The translations under genes were made by a program, and so were the position numbers. The notes beneath the pieces are model-generated. The model did not search any database. It was not told where the DNA came from and saw only the letters and a list, made by a program, of their open reading frames with translations. DNA of 11,665 nucleotides from contig JAUICS010000018.1 in assembly GCA_030427765.1 (NCBI GenBank), forward strand, positions 1 through 11,665, given 5' to 3'. Shown here one piece after another: positions 1 to 6,280 of this stretch; the stretch's first letter is position 1, and every line of letters starts with the position of its first letter. The stretch is from Alphaproteobacteria bacterium (GTDB lineage Bacteria; Pseudomonadota; Alphaproteobacteria; Micavibrionales; Micavibrionaceae).

Positions 1-14
1 AAATCTATTACGTT

Positions 15-116
15 CTGAAATAGCTGCAAAATATGTCGCTATGCTAGTTTTTAATCAATCACCATAACTATGGCTATGGTTCATTCTTAAAAACTCATAT
101 TTTATTGCTATTTCAG
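15..116. repeat. Imperfect ~100-bp palindrome (stem-loop)
   Basis: The outer arms 15-35 and 96-116 are inverted copies matching at 18 of 21 positions; the mismatches are three adjacent bases in the middle. The inner arms 46-66 and 75-95 are inverted copies matching at about 16 of 21 positions, closing on an 8-base loop at 67-74. Bases 36-45 on the left side are an unpaired bulge. The whole could fold into one long hairpin as DNA or RNA. There is no T-run directly after it, so it does not look like a simple intrinsic terminator for the mutY gene that ends at 255. It may be a small palindromic mobile element or a processed RNA structure; its identity is unknown. Confidence 0.6.
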
Positions 117-240
117 CCCTCATTACAAAGTTCTAATGCATAAGTCGGGTTAAATCTTCCAAATCTCCTGATTTTATTGCATTTTCGAAACTCATCACAA
201 AGCTCTAATGCATAATTTGGGTTAAATTCACCATGACTTT
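99..240. repeat. 72-bp imperfect tandem repeat, two copies
   Basis: Copy one starts at 99 and copy two at 171, both beginning ATTTTATTGC and sharing long blocks such as CTAATGCATAA and GGGTTAAAT. The offset is 72 bases, a multiple of three. Read on the minus strand in one frame, both copies encode a similar peptide with the core FNPxYALELC followed by D/N-E. The copy at 99-170 carries a TGA where the other has CGA. This fits either a decayed coding repeat or a non-coding repeat that happens to preserve frame. Copy one overlaps the right arm of the palindrome. Confidence 0.6.
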
Positions 241-254
241 TGAAAACAAAATGC

Positions 255-1349
255 TTACTCTGTCAATAAAAAATCGTCCAGAAACTTTCGTATTACTCTT
301 GGAAATCCAAGTGCCTTAAGATTCTGTTCAGTGAGTAATTTATAATCCGATGTATTATTATTATTATTATTATCCGAAACTATAGAATGTGTATTGGATA
401 ATTCAGCTTGATAAAATCGCGCATGTATGATTTGATGACTTAAGGTTTGTTCAGTCTCATATATCAATTCGGGCTCCTTTATAATTGAAATATCAAAAGC
501 ATCTTTGCATTCTATCTTGGAAATGTGTTTCAGTTTATTTTGATTTTCTATCATAGGGAATTGATACAAACCCGCCCAGATATCCTTATCTTCTCTTTTT
601 TCCACTAAGTAATATGTATCATTATCGCCATTTTGGGGCAAACCCAAAACAAAATAATGAAAATAGCGATGCCTTTTCTTCCCTGATTTTTTCTTGACAG
701 GTCTTTCATGAACTGATCCATTTTTATACGCCAGACAATGCTGTTGAAGTGGGCAAAACATACAGTCGGGAGTTTTTCCCACACAATATAAGGCACCAAA
801 GTCCATGATTGCTTGATTGAATTCGGCAGATTCGCCACGTGGAAGAAGTTCATTGACTATAAGCTGAAATTCTTTCTTTCCTTGTGAGCTAAGTATATCA
901 GTATCGATATCGAAAAGTCGAGATAAAACACGGAAAACATTTCCATCAAGCACTGCTTTATCTTCTCCAAAAGCGAAGCTTGCTATTGCAGCCGCAGTAT
1001 ATGGACCTACACCTTTCAATTGTAAAATGTCATCATAAGTAGAAGGAAATTTTCCATAGAATTCGTCTGCAATTATCTTGGCAGAAGCATGCAAATTTCT
1101 TGCTCTACTATAATACCCCAATCCTTCCCATGCTTTATACAGTTCTTCTTGTGTTGCAGCAGCTAAATGTTGAACGGTAGGAAATAACTCTATAAATTTT
1201 AAATAATATGGAGTGCCTTGGGCAACTCTAGTTTGTTGGAGAATTATTTCAGACAACCAAATAAAATAGGGATCATCCGTTTGTTTCCACGGAAGATCCC
1301 TATCAATGGTCTTAGACCAATCCAGTAAAATATCTGCTATTTCATGCAT
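255..1349 (-). CDS. mutY: A/G-specific adenine glycosylase MutY
   Basis: This DNA repair enzyme removes adenine mispaired with 8-oxoguanine, preventing G:C to T:A changes. The 364-residue protein has the usual family length. The HhH-GPD domain covers about residues 20-205: the catalytic Glu is E34 in SEIILQQTRV, the helix-hairpin-helix is LKGVGPYTAAAI (111-122) and the catalytic Asp is D136 in LDGNV. The 4Fe-4S cysteines C189, C196, C199 and C205 have the canonical C-x6-C-x2-C-x5-C spacing. Residues from about 225 form the NUDIX-like 8-oxoG recognition domain, interrupted near 327-332 by six asparagines. Motifs such as WLSEIILQQTRVAQG and GLGYYSRARNLHASAK resemble Bacteroidetes MutY as I remember it. 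No Shine-Dalgarno precedes the ATG, also Bacteroidetes-like. The start is the ATG at 1349, 43 bases after the sigma-factor fragment on the same strand. Confidence 0.95.
   Translation of the reverse strand: MHEIADILLDWSKTIDRDLPWKQTDDPYFIWLSEIILQQTRVAQGTPYYLKFIELFPTVQHLAAATQEELYKAWEGLGYYSRARNLHASAKIIADEFYGKFPSTYDDILQLKGVGPYTAAAIASFAFGEDKAVLDGNVFRVLSRLFDIDTDILSSQGKKEFQLIVNELLPRGESAEFNQAIMDFGALYCVGKTPDCMFCPLQQHCLAYKNGSVHERPVKKKSGKKRHRYFHYFVLGLPQNGDNDTYYLVEKREDKDIWAGLYQFPMIENQNKLKHISKIECKDAFDISIIKEPELIYETEQTLSHQIIHARFYQAELSNTHSIVSDNNNNNNTSDYKLLTEQNLKALGFPRVIRKFLDDFLLTE
354..371. repeat. (ATT)6 microsatellite inside mutY
   Basis: Six perfect ATT triplets on the plus strand read as AAT codons on the coding strand and give six consecutive asparagines (MutY residues 327-332) in a loop of the C-terminal domain. 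Because the unit is three bases, slippage changes the length of the Asn run without breaking the frame. Confidence 0.9.
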
Positions 1350-1371
1350 GGTAATAATCGGTTTGCATGAG

Positions 1372-1379
1372 CAAATATA
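1372..1379 (-). promoter_or_regulatory. Possible Bacteroidetes-type -7 promoter element for mutY
   Basis: The minus strand reads TATATTTG here, matching the TAnnTTTG -7 element of the Bacteroidetes primary sigma factor. It lies 22 bases upstream of the mutY ATG, inside the gap after the sigma-factor fragment. A clear TTTG at about -33 is not visible, so the call rests on one short motif in AT-rich DNA. Confidence 0.3.
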
Positions 1380-1392
1380 CTGAACGTATTAT

Positions 1393-1707
1393 TTATGATG
1401 CTAGACGAGTCTTGAACATATCAATATCACCATATTGCATATTGATCATTTCCTTCAATGCTTTTCTGGCAAAAAAGATTCTACTTTTAACTGTTCCTAG
1501 AGGTAAATCCAATTCGTCAGCAATTTCTTGGTATTTATAACCTTCGTAATGCTTTTCAAAAGGAATTCTCAAGTTATCTTCCAATGAATCAATCATTCGC
1601 TTCAATTCAGTCATCAGGATATTTCTTTCAGCATCATTTTCAACAGTTACTCCGCTATTAATGAAATACATATTATCAGTGTTATCGATAAGCGTATTTC
1701 TTTTCAT
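1393..1707 (-). pseudogene. N-terminally truncated ECF sigma-70 factor (region 4 only)
   Basis: What remains is sigma region 4: a leading linker (KRNTLIDNTDNMYFIN) and the helix-turn-helix YKYQEIADELDLPLGTVKSRIF followed by FARKALKE. In the intact family (typically about 160-200 residues) this part contacts the -35 element, while region 2 binds core polymerase and the -10 element. Region 2 is absent, and I see no remnant of it in 1723-1907. The wording of the linker and helix-turn-helix matches Bacteroidetes ECF factors as I remember them. Family-like sequence seems to stop near 1716, followed upstream by an in-frame TAA, which suggests a recombination or deletion breakpoint. An ATG at 1707 or a GTG at 1722 could still start a protein of about 104-109 residues. 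Without region 2 it should not work as a normal sigma factor; a DNA-binding remnant is possible but unsupported. Confidence 0.7.
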
Positions 1708-1824
1708 CTTTTTACAAAACACAACTTGACATTAAAGGGCAAATTCCCTTTTCTATCACTTTGAAATTTAACGTCCACATAAAACGTTGTTTTTGATGTA
1801 GTTGGTTTAAATTGTTTTGGATTA

Positions 1825-1884
1825 GGCGGGAGTGACGAAGCGTATATATTAATACGTGAGGAACGAAACAACGACATCCAAGGG
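1825..1884. repeat. Possible decayed dispersed extragenic repeat
   Basis: Two related blocks, GCGGGAGTGACGAAGC and CGTGAGGAACGAAACAACG, lie either side of a small palindrome (CGTAT at 1841-1845, ATACG at 1852-1856). The second block, ending GACATCCAA, resembles the widespread extragenic element that reads roughly TGCGAGGAACGAAGCGACGCAATCC in many bacterial genomes. The block is more GC-rich than its surroundings and sits just upstream of the tRNA. The assignment is by resemblance from memory only. The rest of 1723-1907 shows no gene and no clear tRNA promoter. Confidence 0.35.
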
Positions 1885-1907
1885 AAGATTAAGACGACTA
1901 ATATAGT

Positions 1908-1993
1908 GGAGGAGTGGCAGAGCGGTCAATTGCACCTGACTGTAAATCAGGCGACTTCGGTCTACGGTGGTTCAAATCCATCCTCCTCCACCA
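1908..1993 (+). tRNA. tRNA-Tyr (anticodon GTA)
   Basis: The acceptor stem GGAGGAG (1908-1914) pairs with CTCCTCC (1983-1989), followed by discriminator A and an encoded CCA (1991-1993). The anticodon arm CCTGA-CTGTAAA-TCAGG carries GTA, specific for tyrosine. A class II long variable arm (GACTTCGGTC) and a T-arm GGTGG-TTCAAAT-CCATC complete an 86-base cloverleaf. The genomically encoded CCA and long arm are normal for bacterial tRNA-Tyr. It converges on the acyltransferase gene that ends at 2002, and no repeat of its 3' end that would mark an island border is seen in the window. Confidence 0.95.
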
Positions 1994-2001
1994 TTTATTT
2001 C

Positions 2002-2646
2002 TTATTTCCAGTCTTTAGGGGATATTTCTTTTTCTAAATCATCAAATCTGATCTCAAGCTGCTCCATAAAAGTTTTTTTATTTCCCGACCAAATCATTTC
2101 ATCTCCGATGTTAATGTAGCAAATAAAAGGTACTAAAAGAGCCTCACCACGGGGCAGAGACTTTCCTAGACCATGCATAAATACAGGAGTAAGTTTCATT
2201 TCTGGATTACATTCCATCAATTTTGCAACTCCAAATTTTAAATTCTCTCGTTTTTCAGGCTTCCCGCGTGATCCTTCAGGGAAGATTACCACCGTATAAC
2301 CTTCCTTGATCGCATTCTGAACAGGCCCAAGGGGGTCCTTAGTTGCTCCGTTCCGATCTATCGGTATAATCCCGATAATATTGATGGAAAACCATTCTAA
2401 AAAAGGCGTACGACAAAAATAATCTTTTGCAGCCACAAATTTTACTTGATGGATCTGAGAAATTTTGAAGAGACTCATAATAACAAGCGCATCAAGATGA
2501 GAGTTGTGGTTTGCCGCAATCAAACGAGCGCTATCAGAGACATAGAGTTTTTCTAAGTTTCTAACATTCAAGCCAAGAACGAATATTAGAAATGGCCTTA
2601 CAATCAAGGCATAAAAGATAATTCTAAGTAAACGAACCAAGCCCAT
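2002..2646 (-). CDS. 1-acyl-sn-glycerol-3-phosphate acyltransferase family protein (PlsC-like)
   Basis: Members transfer an acyl group to lysophosphatidic acid or a related lysolipid at the inner membrane, producing phosphatidic acid. The 214-residue protein has a hydrophobic N-terminus (about 6-28), the catalytic H-x4-D motif in NHNSHLDAL (H47, D52), the phosphate-binding block FPEGSRG (122-128) and block IV as TPVF (153-156). It is the last gene of a three-gene minus-strand operon. Its ATG lies 10 bases after the CdsA-like stop, and a purine-rich AGAGAG just before the start overlaps that stop region, implying coupled translation. With CdsA and a CDP-alcohol phosphatidyltransferase beside it, it would make the precursor those enzymes use. 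The housekeeping plsC may be elsewhere, so no symbol is given. Confidence 0.88.
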   Translation of the reverse strand: MGLVRLLRIIFYALIVRPFLIFVLGLNVRNLEKLYVSDSARLIAANHNSHLDALVIMSLFKISQIHQVKFVAAKDYFCRTPFLEWFSINIIGIIPIDRNGATKDPLGPVQNAIKEGYTVVIFPEGSRGKPEKRENLKFGVAKLMECNPEMKLTPVFMHGLGKSLPRGEALLVPFICYINIGDEMIWSGNKKTFMEQLEIRFDDLEKEISPKDWK

Positions 2647-2656
2647 ATTAGTCTCT

Positions 2657-3598
2657 CTAATAATAGAAATACCGCGTCATATGAAAAAACAAAGGTGCCG
2701 TTAGGGCAAGAGAGTCTATCCTATCTAATATACCACCGTGACCAGGTATAAAGCTACCAGCGTCCTTGATTTTTAGATCACGTTTCAATGCAGAGAATGT
2801 TACGTCACCAATAAAACCGGCAGCCCCTATCAATATTCCGGCAAGCAACGAAAATGAAAGATCGAAAGGAGTAAGGATCGGGGCTAATAACACTGCGCCA
2901 AAAACTGTAGTTACAAGACCGCCAATTAAACCCTCCCATGTTTTTTTAGGACTTACTTTAGGCAGTATTGGATTTTTACCAAAAAGTTTGCCCCACACAT
3001 ACTGCGCTACGTCATTTCCCTGATTAAGTATTGCGAGAAACATAATTAAACCAACACCTCCGGCCAAGTGAGTTTCTGTTGTTGGAAAATGCATCAACAT
3101 CGCAGTATGCGAAATTGCAAAAACTGTAATCATCAAGCCCCAGCTAATTGTAGCTACAGACTTCAAAAAACCATCTGTATTGCCGGCGATAAGAGTGCGG
3201 AATGGAAGCAAGAAAAAAACCCAAACTGGAATAAAGACTATAAATAAACCATACGCACCTGTCCCAACAAAAACAAACTGTATTGGAATTGTTAAGTAAG
3301 CCCAAAACAGAACAGGCCGATCAGCTTGCCTAAGAGGTATAATTGATACGTATTCCTTAAATGCCAGAAAACTCAATATAGAGAAGAAAACGACAGAGAT
3401 AATTGGCGATGTCATTATAGCCACTGAAAAAATGACAATCATAAACCACCAACTCTTCACCCGATCAGATAATTCTTTGAACGAGTCTGAGTTGTCTTTA
3501 AACCGCATTATTCCGACAATAATTGTGGCAATAATCAGCAATGTAAATATTATACCTATACTACCTAAAACTGGATCTGTATTTTCAAGATTAAACAT
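2657..3598 (-). CDS. Phosphatidate cytidylyltransferase (CdsA/YnbB-like)
   Basis: The enzyme activates phosphatidic acid with CTP to CDP-diacylglycerol in the inner membrane. The 313-residue protein is highly hydrophobic with many membrane segments. Near the C-terminus it carries the complete CTP-transferase signature: S269-x-L-K-R-x4-K-D-x-G ... P-G-H287-G-G-x-x-D292-R-x-D295, preceded by SPKKTWEGLIGG (216-227). All expected charged residues are present, so it should be active. The start is the ATG at 3598, which overlaps the end of the phosphatidyltransferase gene by 8 bases, with a GGAG ribosome-binding site at 3609-3612 inside that gene. The placement matches the cdsA-like ynbB beside ynbA in E. 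coli, suggesting an accessory rather than the only CDP-diacylglycerol synthase. Confidence 0.92.
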   Translation of the reverse strand: MFNLENTDPVLGSIGIIFTLLIIATIIVGIMRFKDNSDSFKELSDRVKSWWFMIVIFSVAIMTSPIISVVFFSILSFLAFKEYVSIIPLRQADRPVLFWAYLTIPIQFVFVGTGAYGLFIVFIPVWVFFLLPFRTLIAGNTDGFLKSVATISWGLMITVFAISHTAMLMHFPTTETHLAGGVGLIMFLAILNQGNDVAQYVWGKLFGKNPILPKVSPKKTWEGLIGGLVTTVFGAVLLAPILTPFDLSFSLLAGILIGAAGFIGDVTFSALKRDLKIKDAGSFIPGHGGILDRIDSLALTAPLFFHMTRYFYY

Positions 3599-4241
3599 TT
3601 ATATTGTTCTCCATATAGTCGTAAGCAGCTTTAAGGCGTTTCATCACTGTAAATACGCAACCAATCGAAATTATTACTAGTCCCATTTGTAAGATATAGA
3701 AGCTATCTAGATACAAAAACTCCAAAGGAGTGAGAAGGGTTGCAATGCTGACTACGGCCATGCGTGGTACCTTTCCCATCGGCCCTTGAAAATCGGATGG
3801 TGCCCCAATACTTCTTGCAAGCGTTCTAACATAAGCAGTCATTATTGATAAAACAGCAGCAAGCCATCCCAATTCTGAGAAACCTGAAGCGTAGCCGCAT
3901 GTTATGATTATTACAGCATCAGAAATACGGTCTGGTACATCGTTAAACAGCTCTCCAGAAGATGTTAATTTGCCACCTTCTACAGCCACCAGCCCGTCAA
4001 AAACATTGCAACATCCCCTTCCGAAAAGACAAGTCAGAATTATTGCTACCGAAAATAAAAGACCATATATATCAGTGTGTTGAAAGGATAAGAAGAATAT
4101 TCCTGCCATAACAGAAAACACAATACTGGCTATCGAAATCTGATTAGGAGTAACATTTTGCTTTGAAAGCCAAGACGCAAAATTTTGTGTGATTTTCCAA
4201 CCTCTAATTTTTAAAGGACGCCTGTTCTCTTCGTTAGCCAT
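3591..4241 (-). CDS. CDP-alcohol phosphatidyltransferase, YnbA-like, with altered motif
   Basis: This family swaps the CMP of a CDP-linked lipid for an alcohol to make a phospholipid. The 216-residue protein has several membrane helices and one recognisable active-site region at 79-104. Against the canonical D-x2-D-G-x2-A-R-x8-G-x3-D-x3-D, spacing is exact but residues differ: N79 for the first Asp, D82-G83 kept, A86 kept, V87 for Arg, G96 kept, N100 for the third Asp, D104 kept. From memory E. coli YnbA also has Asn at the first and third Asp positions, so this is probably a subfamily trait, not decay. It is the first gene of the operon, with an AAGAGG ribosome-binding site at 4248-4253. The acceptor alcohol cannot be read from the sequence. 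Confidence 0.85.
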   Translation of the reverse strand: MANEENRRPLKIRGWKITQNFASWLSKQNVTPNQISIASIVFSVMAGIFFLSFQHTDIYGLLFSVAIILTCLFGRGCCNVFDGLVAVEGGKLTSSGELFNDVPDRISDAVIIITCGYASGFSELGWLAAVLSIMTAYVRTLARSIGAPSDFQGPMGKVPRMAVVSIATLLTPLEFLYLDSFYILQMGLVIISIGCVFTVMKRLKAAYDYMENNINV

Positions 4242-4329
4242 ACAAAACCTCTTGAATCATTTTTCAATCTAAATTTATCAAATTATCGAAAAAAATAGTA
4301 TGGTTAATCAAGATAGACAGAGAATTAAA

Positions 4330-4974
4330 ATGGAAACGGTTGTATTACTTCATGGCATTGGACATACGAAATTGAATATGCTTTTTGCAGAGGCATTCAT
4401 AAAGAAACGCGGTTATAAAACTTTGAATATCACATATCCATCAACACGCTTGAATATAGATGGCCTATCAGATTTTGTCTCAAAACGTATGAACCAGGAA
4501 AGCATATGGTCTTCTGCTACAAAGATACATTTCCTGACACATTCAATGGGTGGACTGGTAATAAGGCGTTTTCTTCAAAAGTACCGCGATCAAGTTGATC
4601 ATAAAACACTTGGACGAGTTGTTATGATAGCACCACCAAATCAAGGAAGTGAAATAGCTGATTTATTACAAAACGTATTTGCTTATAAAATGCTATTTGG
4701 TCCAGCTGGCCAAGAATTAACGACAAAAAACACACGAAATATCAAAGATGACATTTACTATGATTTAGGAGTTATAGCAGGCTCTAGAGGTTGGTGTTAT
4801 CCTCTTGGTCAGCTTTGCGTTCCAAAACCACATGACGGACGTGTAAGTATTGCAAATTCGAAAATAAACGGTATGTCAGACCATGTAGTCATTCGAGCAA
4901 CGCATAGCTTCATATCATGGTCTTCTAAAACACTTGCACTTGCTGATTATTTCTTTAAAAACGGCAAATTCTAA
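4330..4974 (+). CDS. Alpha/beta hydrolase, lipase/PGAP1-like
   Basis: This is a probable serine esterase or lipase. From the ATG at 4330 the 214-residue protein begins directly with the first strand and oxyanion-loop motif VVLLHGIG. The nucleophile elbow is THSMGG (Ser72) rather than the usual GHSMGG. Likely partners are Asp169 in HDGRVSI and His192 in ATHSF. No signal peptide or membrane helix is evident, so it is probably cytoplasmic. A start at 4300 would add ten polar residues but has no ribosome-binding site; 4330 has a purine-rich AGAG a few bases upstream. The gene diverges from the lipid operon across a gap that holds both promoters, and E. coli ynbC, beside ynbAB, is also a hydrolase. 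A phospholipid or lysolipid substrate is inferred from context. Confidence 0.82.
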   Translation: METVVLLHGIGHTKLNMLFAEAFIKKRGYKTLNITYPSTRLNIDGLSDFVSKRMNQESIWSSATKIHFLTHSMGGLVIRRFLQKYRDQVDHKTLGRVVMIAPPNQGSEIADLLQNVFAYKMLFGPAGQELTTKNTRNIKDDIYYDLGVIAGSRGWCYPLGQLCVPKPHDGRVSIANSKINGMSDHVVIRATHSFISWSSKTLALADYFFKNGKF

Positions 4975-5009
4975 CCTTGATATATTCAGCTTAATAAATT
5001 CAGCGCATT

Positions 5010-5039
5010 GTGATACGTTAAATCACCTTAATGTTTTTT
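5010..5039 (+). terminator. Weak possible terminator after the hydrolase gene
   Basis: A short stem GTGAT/ATCAC (5010-5014 with 5022-5026) and a 7-base loop are followed, after a 7-base gap, by six T's at 5034-5039. The stem is short and the gap is poor for an intrinsic terminator. The T-run also overlaps the ribosome-binding region of the next gene. Confidence 0.2.
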
Positions 5040-5049
5040 GGAGAAAGCA

Positions 5050-5370
5050 ATGTGGTGCGATGATAACGATGATTTGATTGCACAAGACGAGGCATATGCT
5101 CGCAAGCTGAAAAAGGCGCTAAAAACACCGCAGCCATCGCCGACGGAAGACCGTGCCGATACCGACAAAACATCTGCGCTAGGTGAATTCGGCACCGTCG
5201 TTGCCGGCGGAAGCCCAATGGATGGCGGTATTGTCAGTGCCGCCGTAAAAATCCACGAAGGTGAACGCAAGGCAAAGTTTAGGGCCGATTTGGAAAAAGC
5301 CGCGCGGGGTGAGCCGCATAAATCACCGCTGGATTGGATCGCCCACCGCATATTCGGGTTCGATTACTAA
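5050..5370 (+). CDS. Small acidic/basic soluble protein of unknown function
   Basis: I do not recognise this 106-residue protein. It starts at ATG 5050, chosen because a GGAG ribosome-binding site (5040-5043) lies 6 bases upstream; the in-frame TTG at 5038 overlaps that site. It is hydrophilic: an acidic N-terminus (CDDNDDL), a basic helix (ARKLKKALK), a Pro/Ser/Thr-rich linker, a glycine-containing middle (VVAGGSPMDGGI), a charged helix (HEGERKAKFRADLEKAARG) and an aromatic C-terminus (DWIAHRIFGFDY). No cysteines form a metal site and there is no membrane segment. Base composition turns GC-richer here, marking the edge of the AT-rich left half. Its stop is only 13 bases from the convergent stop of the WcbI-like gene. 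Confidence 0.7.
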   Translation: MWCDDNDDLIAQDEAYARKLKKALKTPQPSPTEDRADTDKTSALGEFGTVVAGGSPMDGGIVSAAVKIHEGERKAKFRADLEKAARGEPHKSPLDWIAHRIFGFDY

Positions 5371-5383
5371 TCGCCAGAGCCTG

Positions 5384-6274
5384 TCATACAATATCCATCA
5401 CGTACGGTTTATTATCGTTAATATACGCTGTCAGCGCCGCCTTATCCATTTTGCCGTAGGCCGCATAATATGTTTCAAAAACCTCACGCTGCGAGAGATT
5501 TTTCTTGCCTGATTTGTACACGTCAAAGTCTTCCTCAAAACGGCACTCAAGGTTTTTATAAGTGCTGACATACAGCGGCACCTGTATTGTATCCTGAAAC
5601 CCGACTGACCGTTTTGGCACATGCCATTCAAGGCCCAGATACTCCATGATCCGGCGTATCACATCGTTCATCAAAATGCCGCGCGGGTGATTTTGCTGGT
5701 TAAACAGTTTATGGTCTTTGTAATGTTCACGAATAAAATCACTAATGCGAATGTCAACGCCCTGATCATCCTCACGCTTTGAGAGCTCTTCCAAGGCCGC
5801 ACTGAATAATTCCAATGTCAGGGATTTCGGGTAAAAATCCGGCGATTTAACCCGAATAAGAAGATCATCTAGTGGAATATTTTTCACTGCCCCAGCCATG
5901 GCGAAAAAATCATGCACGTTACGCATGTTCTGGAGCTTAATACGCTCCCCCGCCAGTCGCATCATACCAACATGCGGAAAATAACCGTCAAAATACATAG
6001 AGGGCATGCATATACGTTCGGCACCCGATTTTGCATGTTTGAGGATATTGTCACTGGACATTTCGGGCGGTTTCCCGACTTCCCCCACAAACTGGTAAAA
6101 TATTACATCGGCCTGTGCGATTTTCTCGGCCACGCCATCCAGATTGTAATTCCCGACATTGCGAATTGGCGGCACGTCTATATGCTCATACACATCTTTA
6201 AATGCCGGTTGCTGGCACAGGCTTTTCGCCAATGCCTCCATCTGGCAATTTCCGTAGGTCGTAAACGTTCTCAT
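5384..6274 (-). CDS. WcbI-like polysaccharide biosynthesis putative acetyltransferase
   Basis: The 296-residue protein opens with TTYGNCQMEAL, the N-terminal strand and GNCQ turn typical of the WcbI domain, which is linked to capsule polysaccharide synthesis and, in WcbI itself, binds coenzyme A. Other family-like points are the loop CMPSMYFDGYFP (89-100), a helical middle, and FNQQNHPRG (191-199) with a conserved-looking His. There is no signal peptide or membrane helix, so it is probably cytoplasmic. It lies 6 bases after the amidotransferase gene on the same strand, so the two are almost certainly co-transcribed. The residues after about 225 look like an extra C-terminal region I do not recognise. 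The acceptor substrate is unknown, and no other polysaccharide genes are visible in the window. Confidence 0.72.
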   Translation of the reverse strand: MRTFTTYGNCQMEALAKSLCQQPAFKDVYEHIDVPPIRNVGNYNLDGVAEKIAQADVIFYQFVGEVGKPPEMSSDNILKHAKSGAERICMPSMYFDGYFPHVGMMRLAGERIKLQNMRNVHDFFAMAGAVKNIPLDDLLIRVKSPDFYPKSLTLELFSAALEELSKREDDQGVDIRISDFIREHYKDHKLFNQQNHPRGILMNDVIRRIMEYLGLEWHVPKRSVGFQDTIQVPLYVSTYKNLECRFEEDFDVYKSGKKNLSQREVFETYYAAYGKMDKAALTAYINDNKPYVMDIV

Positions 6275-6280
6275 GTGGGG

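Noticed and set aside
99..240. CRISPR-like repeats
   Set aside because: There are only two units, directly adjacent and imperfect, with no unique spacers and no cas genes.
1908..1993. tRNA-Tyr as the attachment site of a genomic island
   Set aside because: No integrase gene and no second copy of the tRNA 3' end is visible in the window.
4252..4280. Plus-strand promoter for the hydrolase (TTGAAT, 17 bp, TTATCA)
   Set aside because: The -10 match is poor and the region is so AT-rich that such matches are expected by chance.
5018..5351. Two minus-strand reading frames over the small unknown gene
   Set aside because: They lack ribosome-binding sites and sit antisense to a frame that has one; codon use fits the plus strand better.
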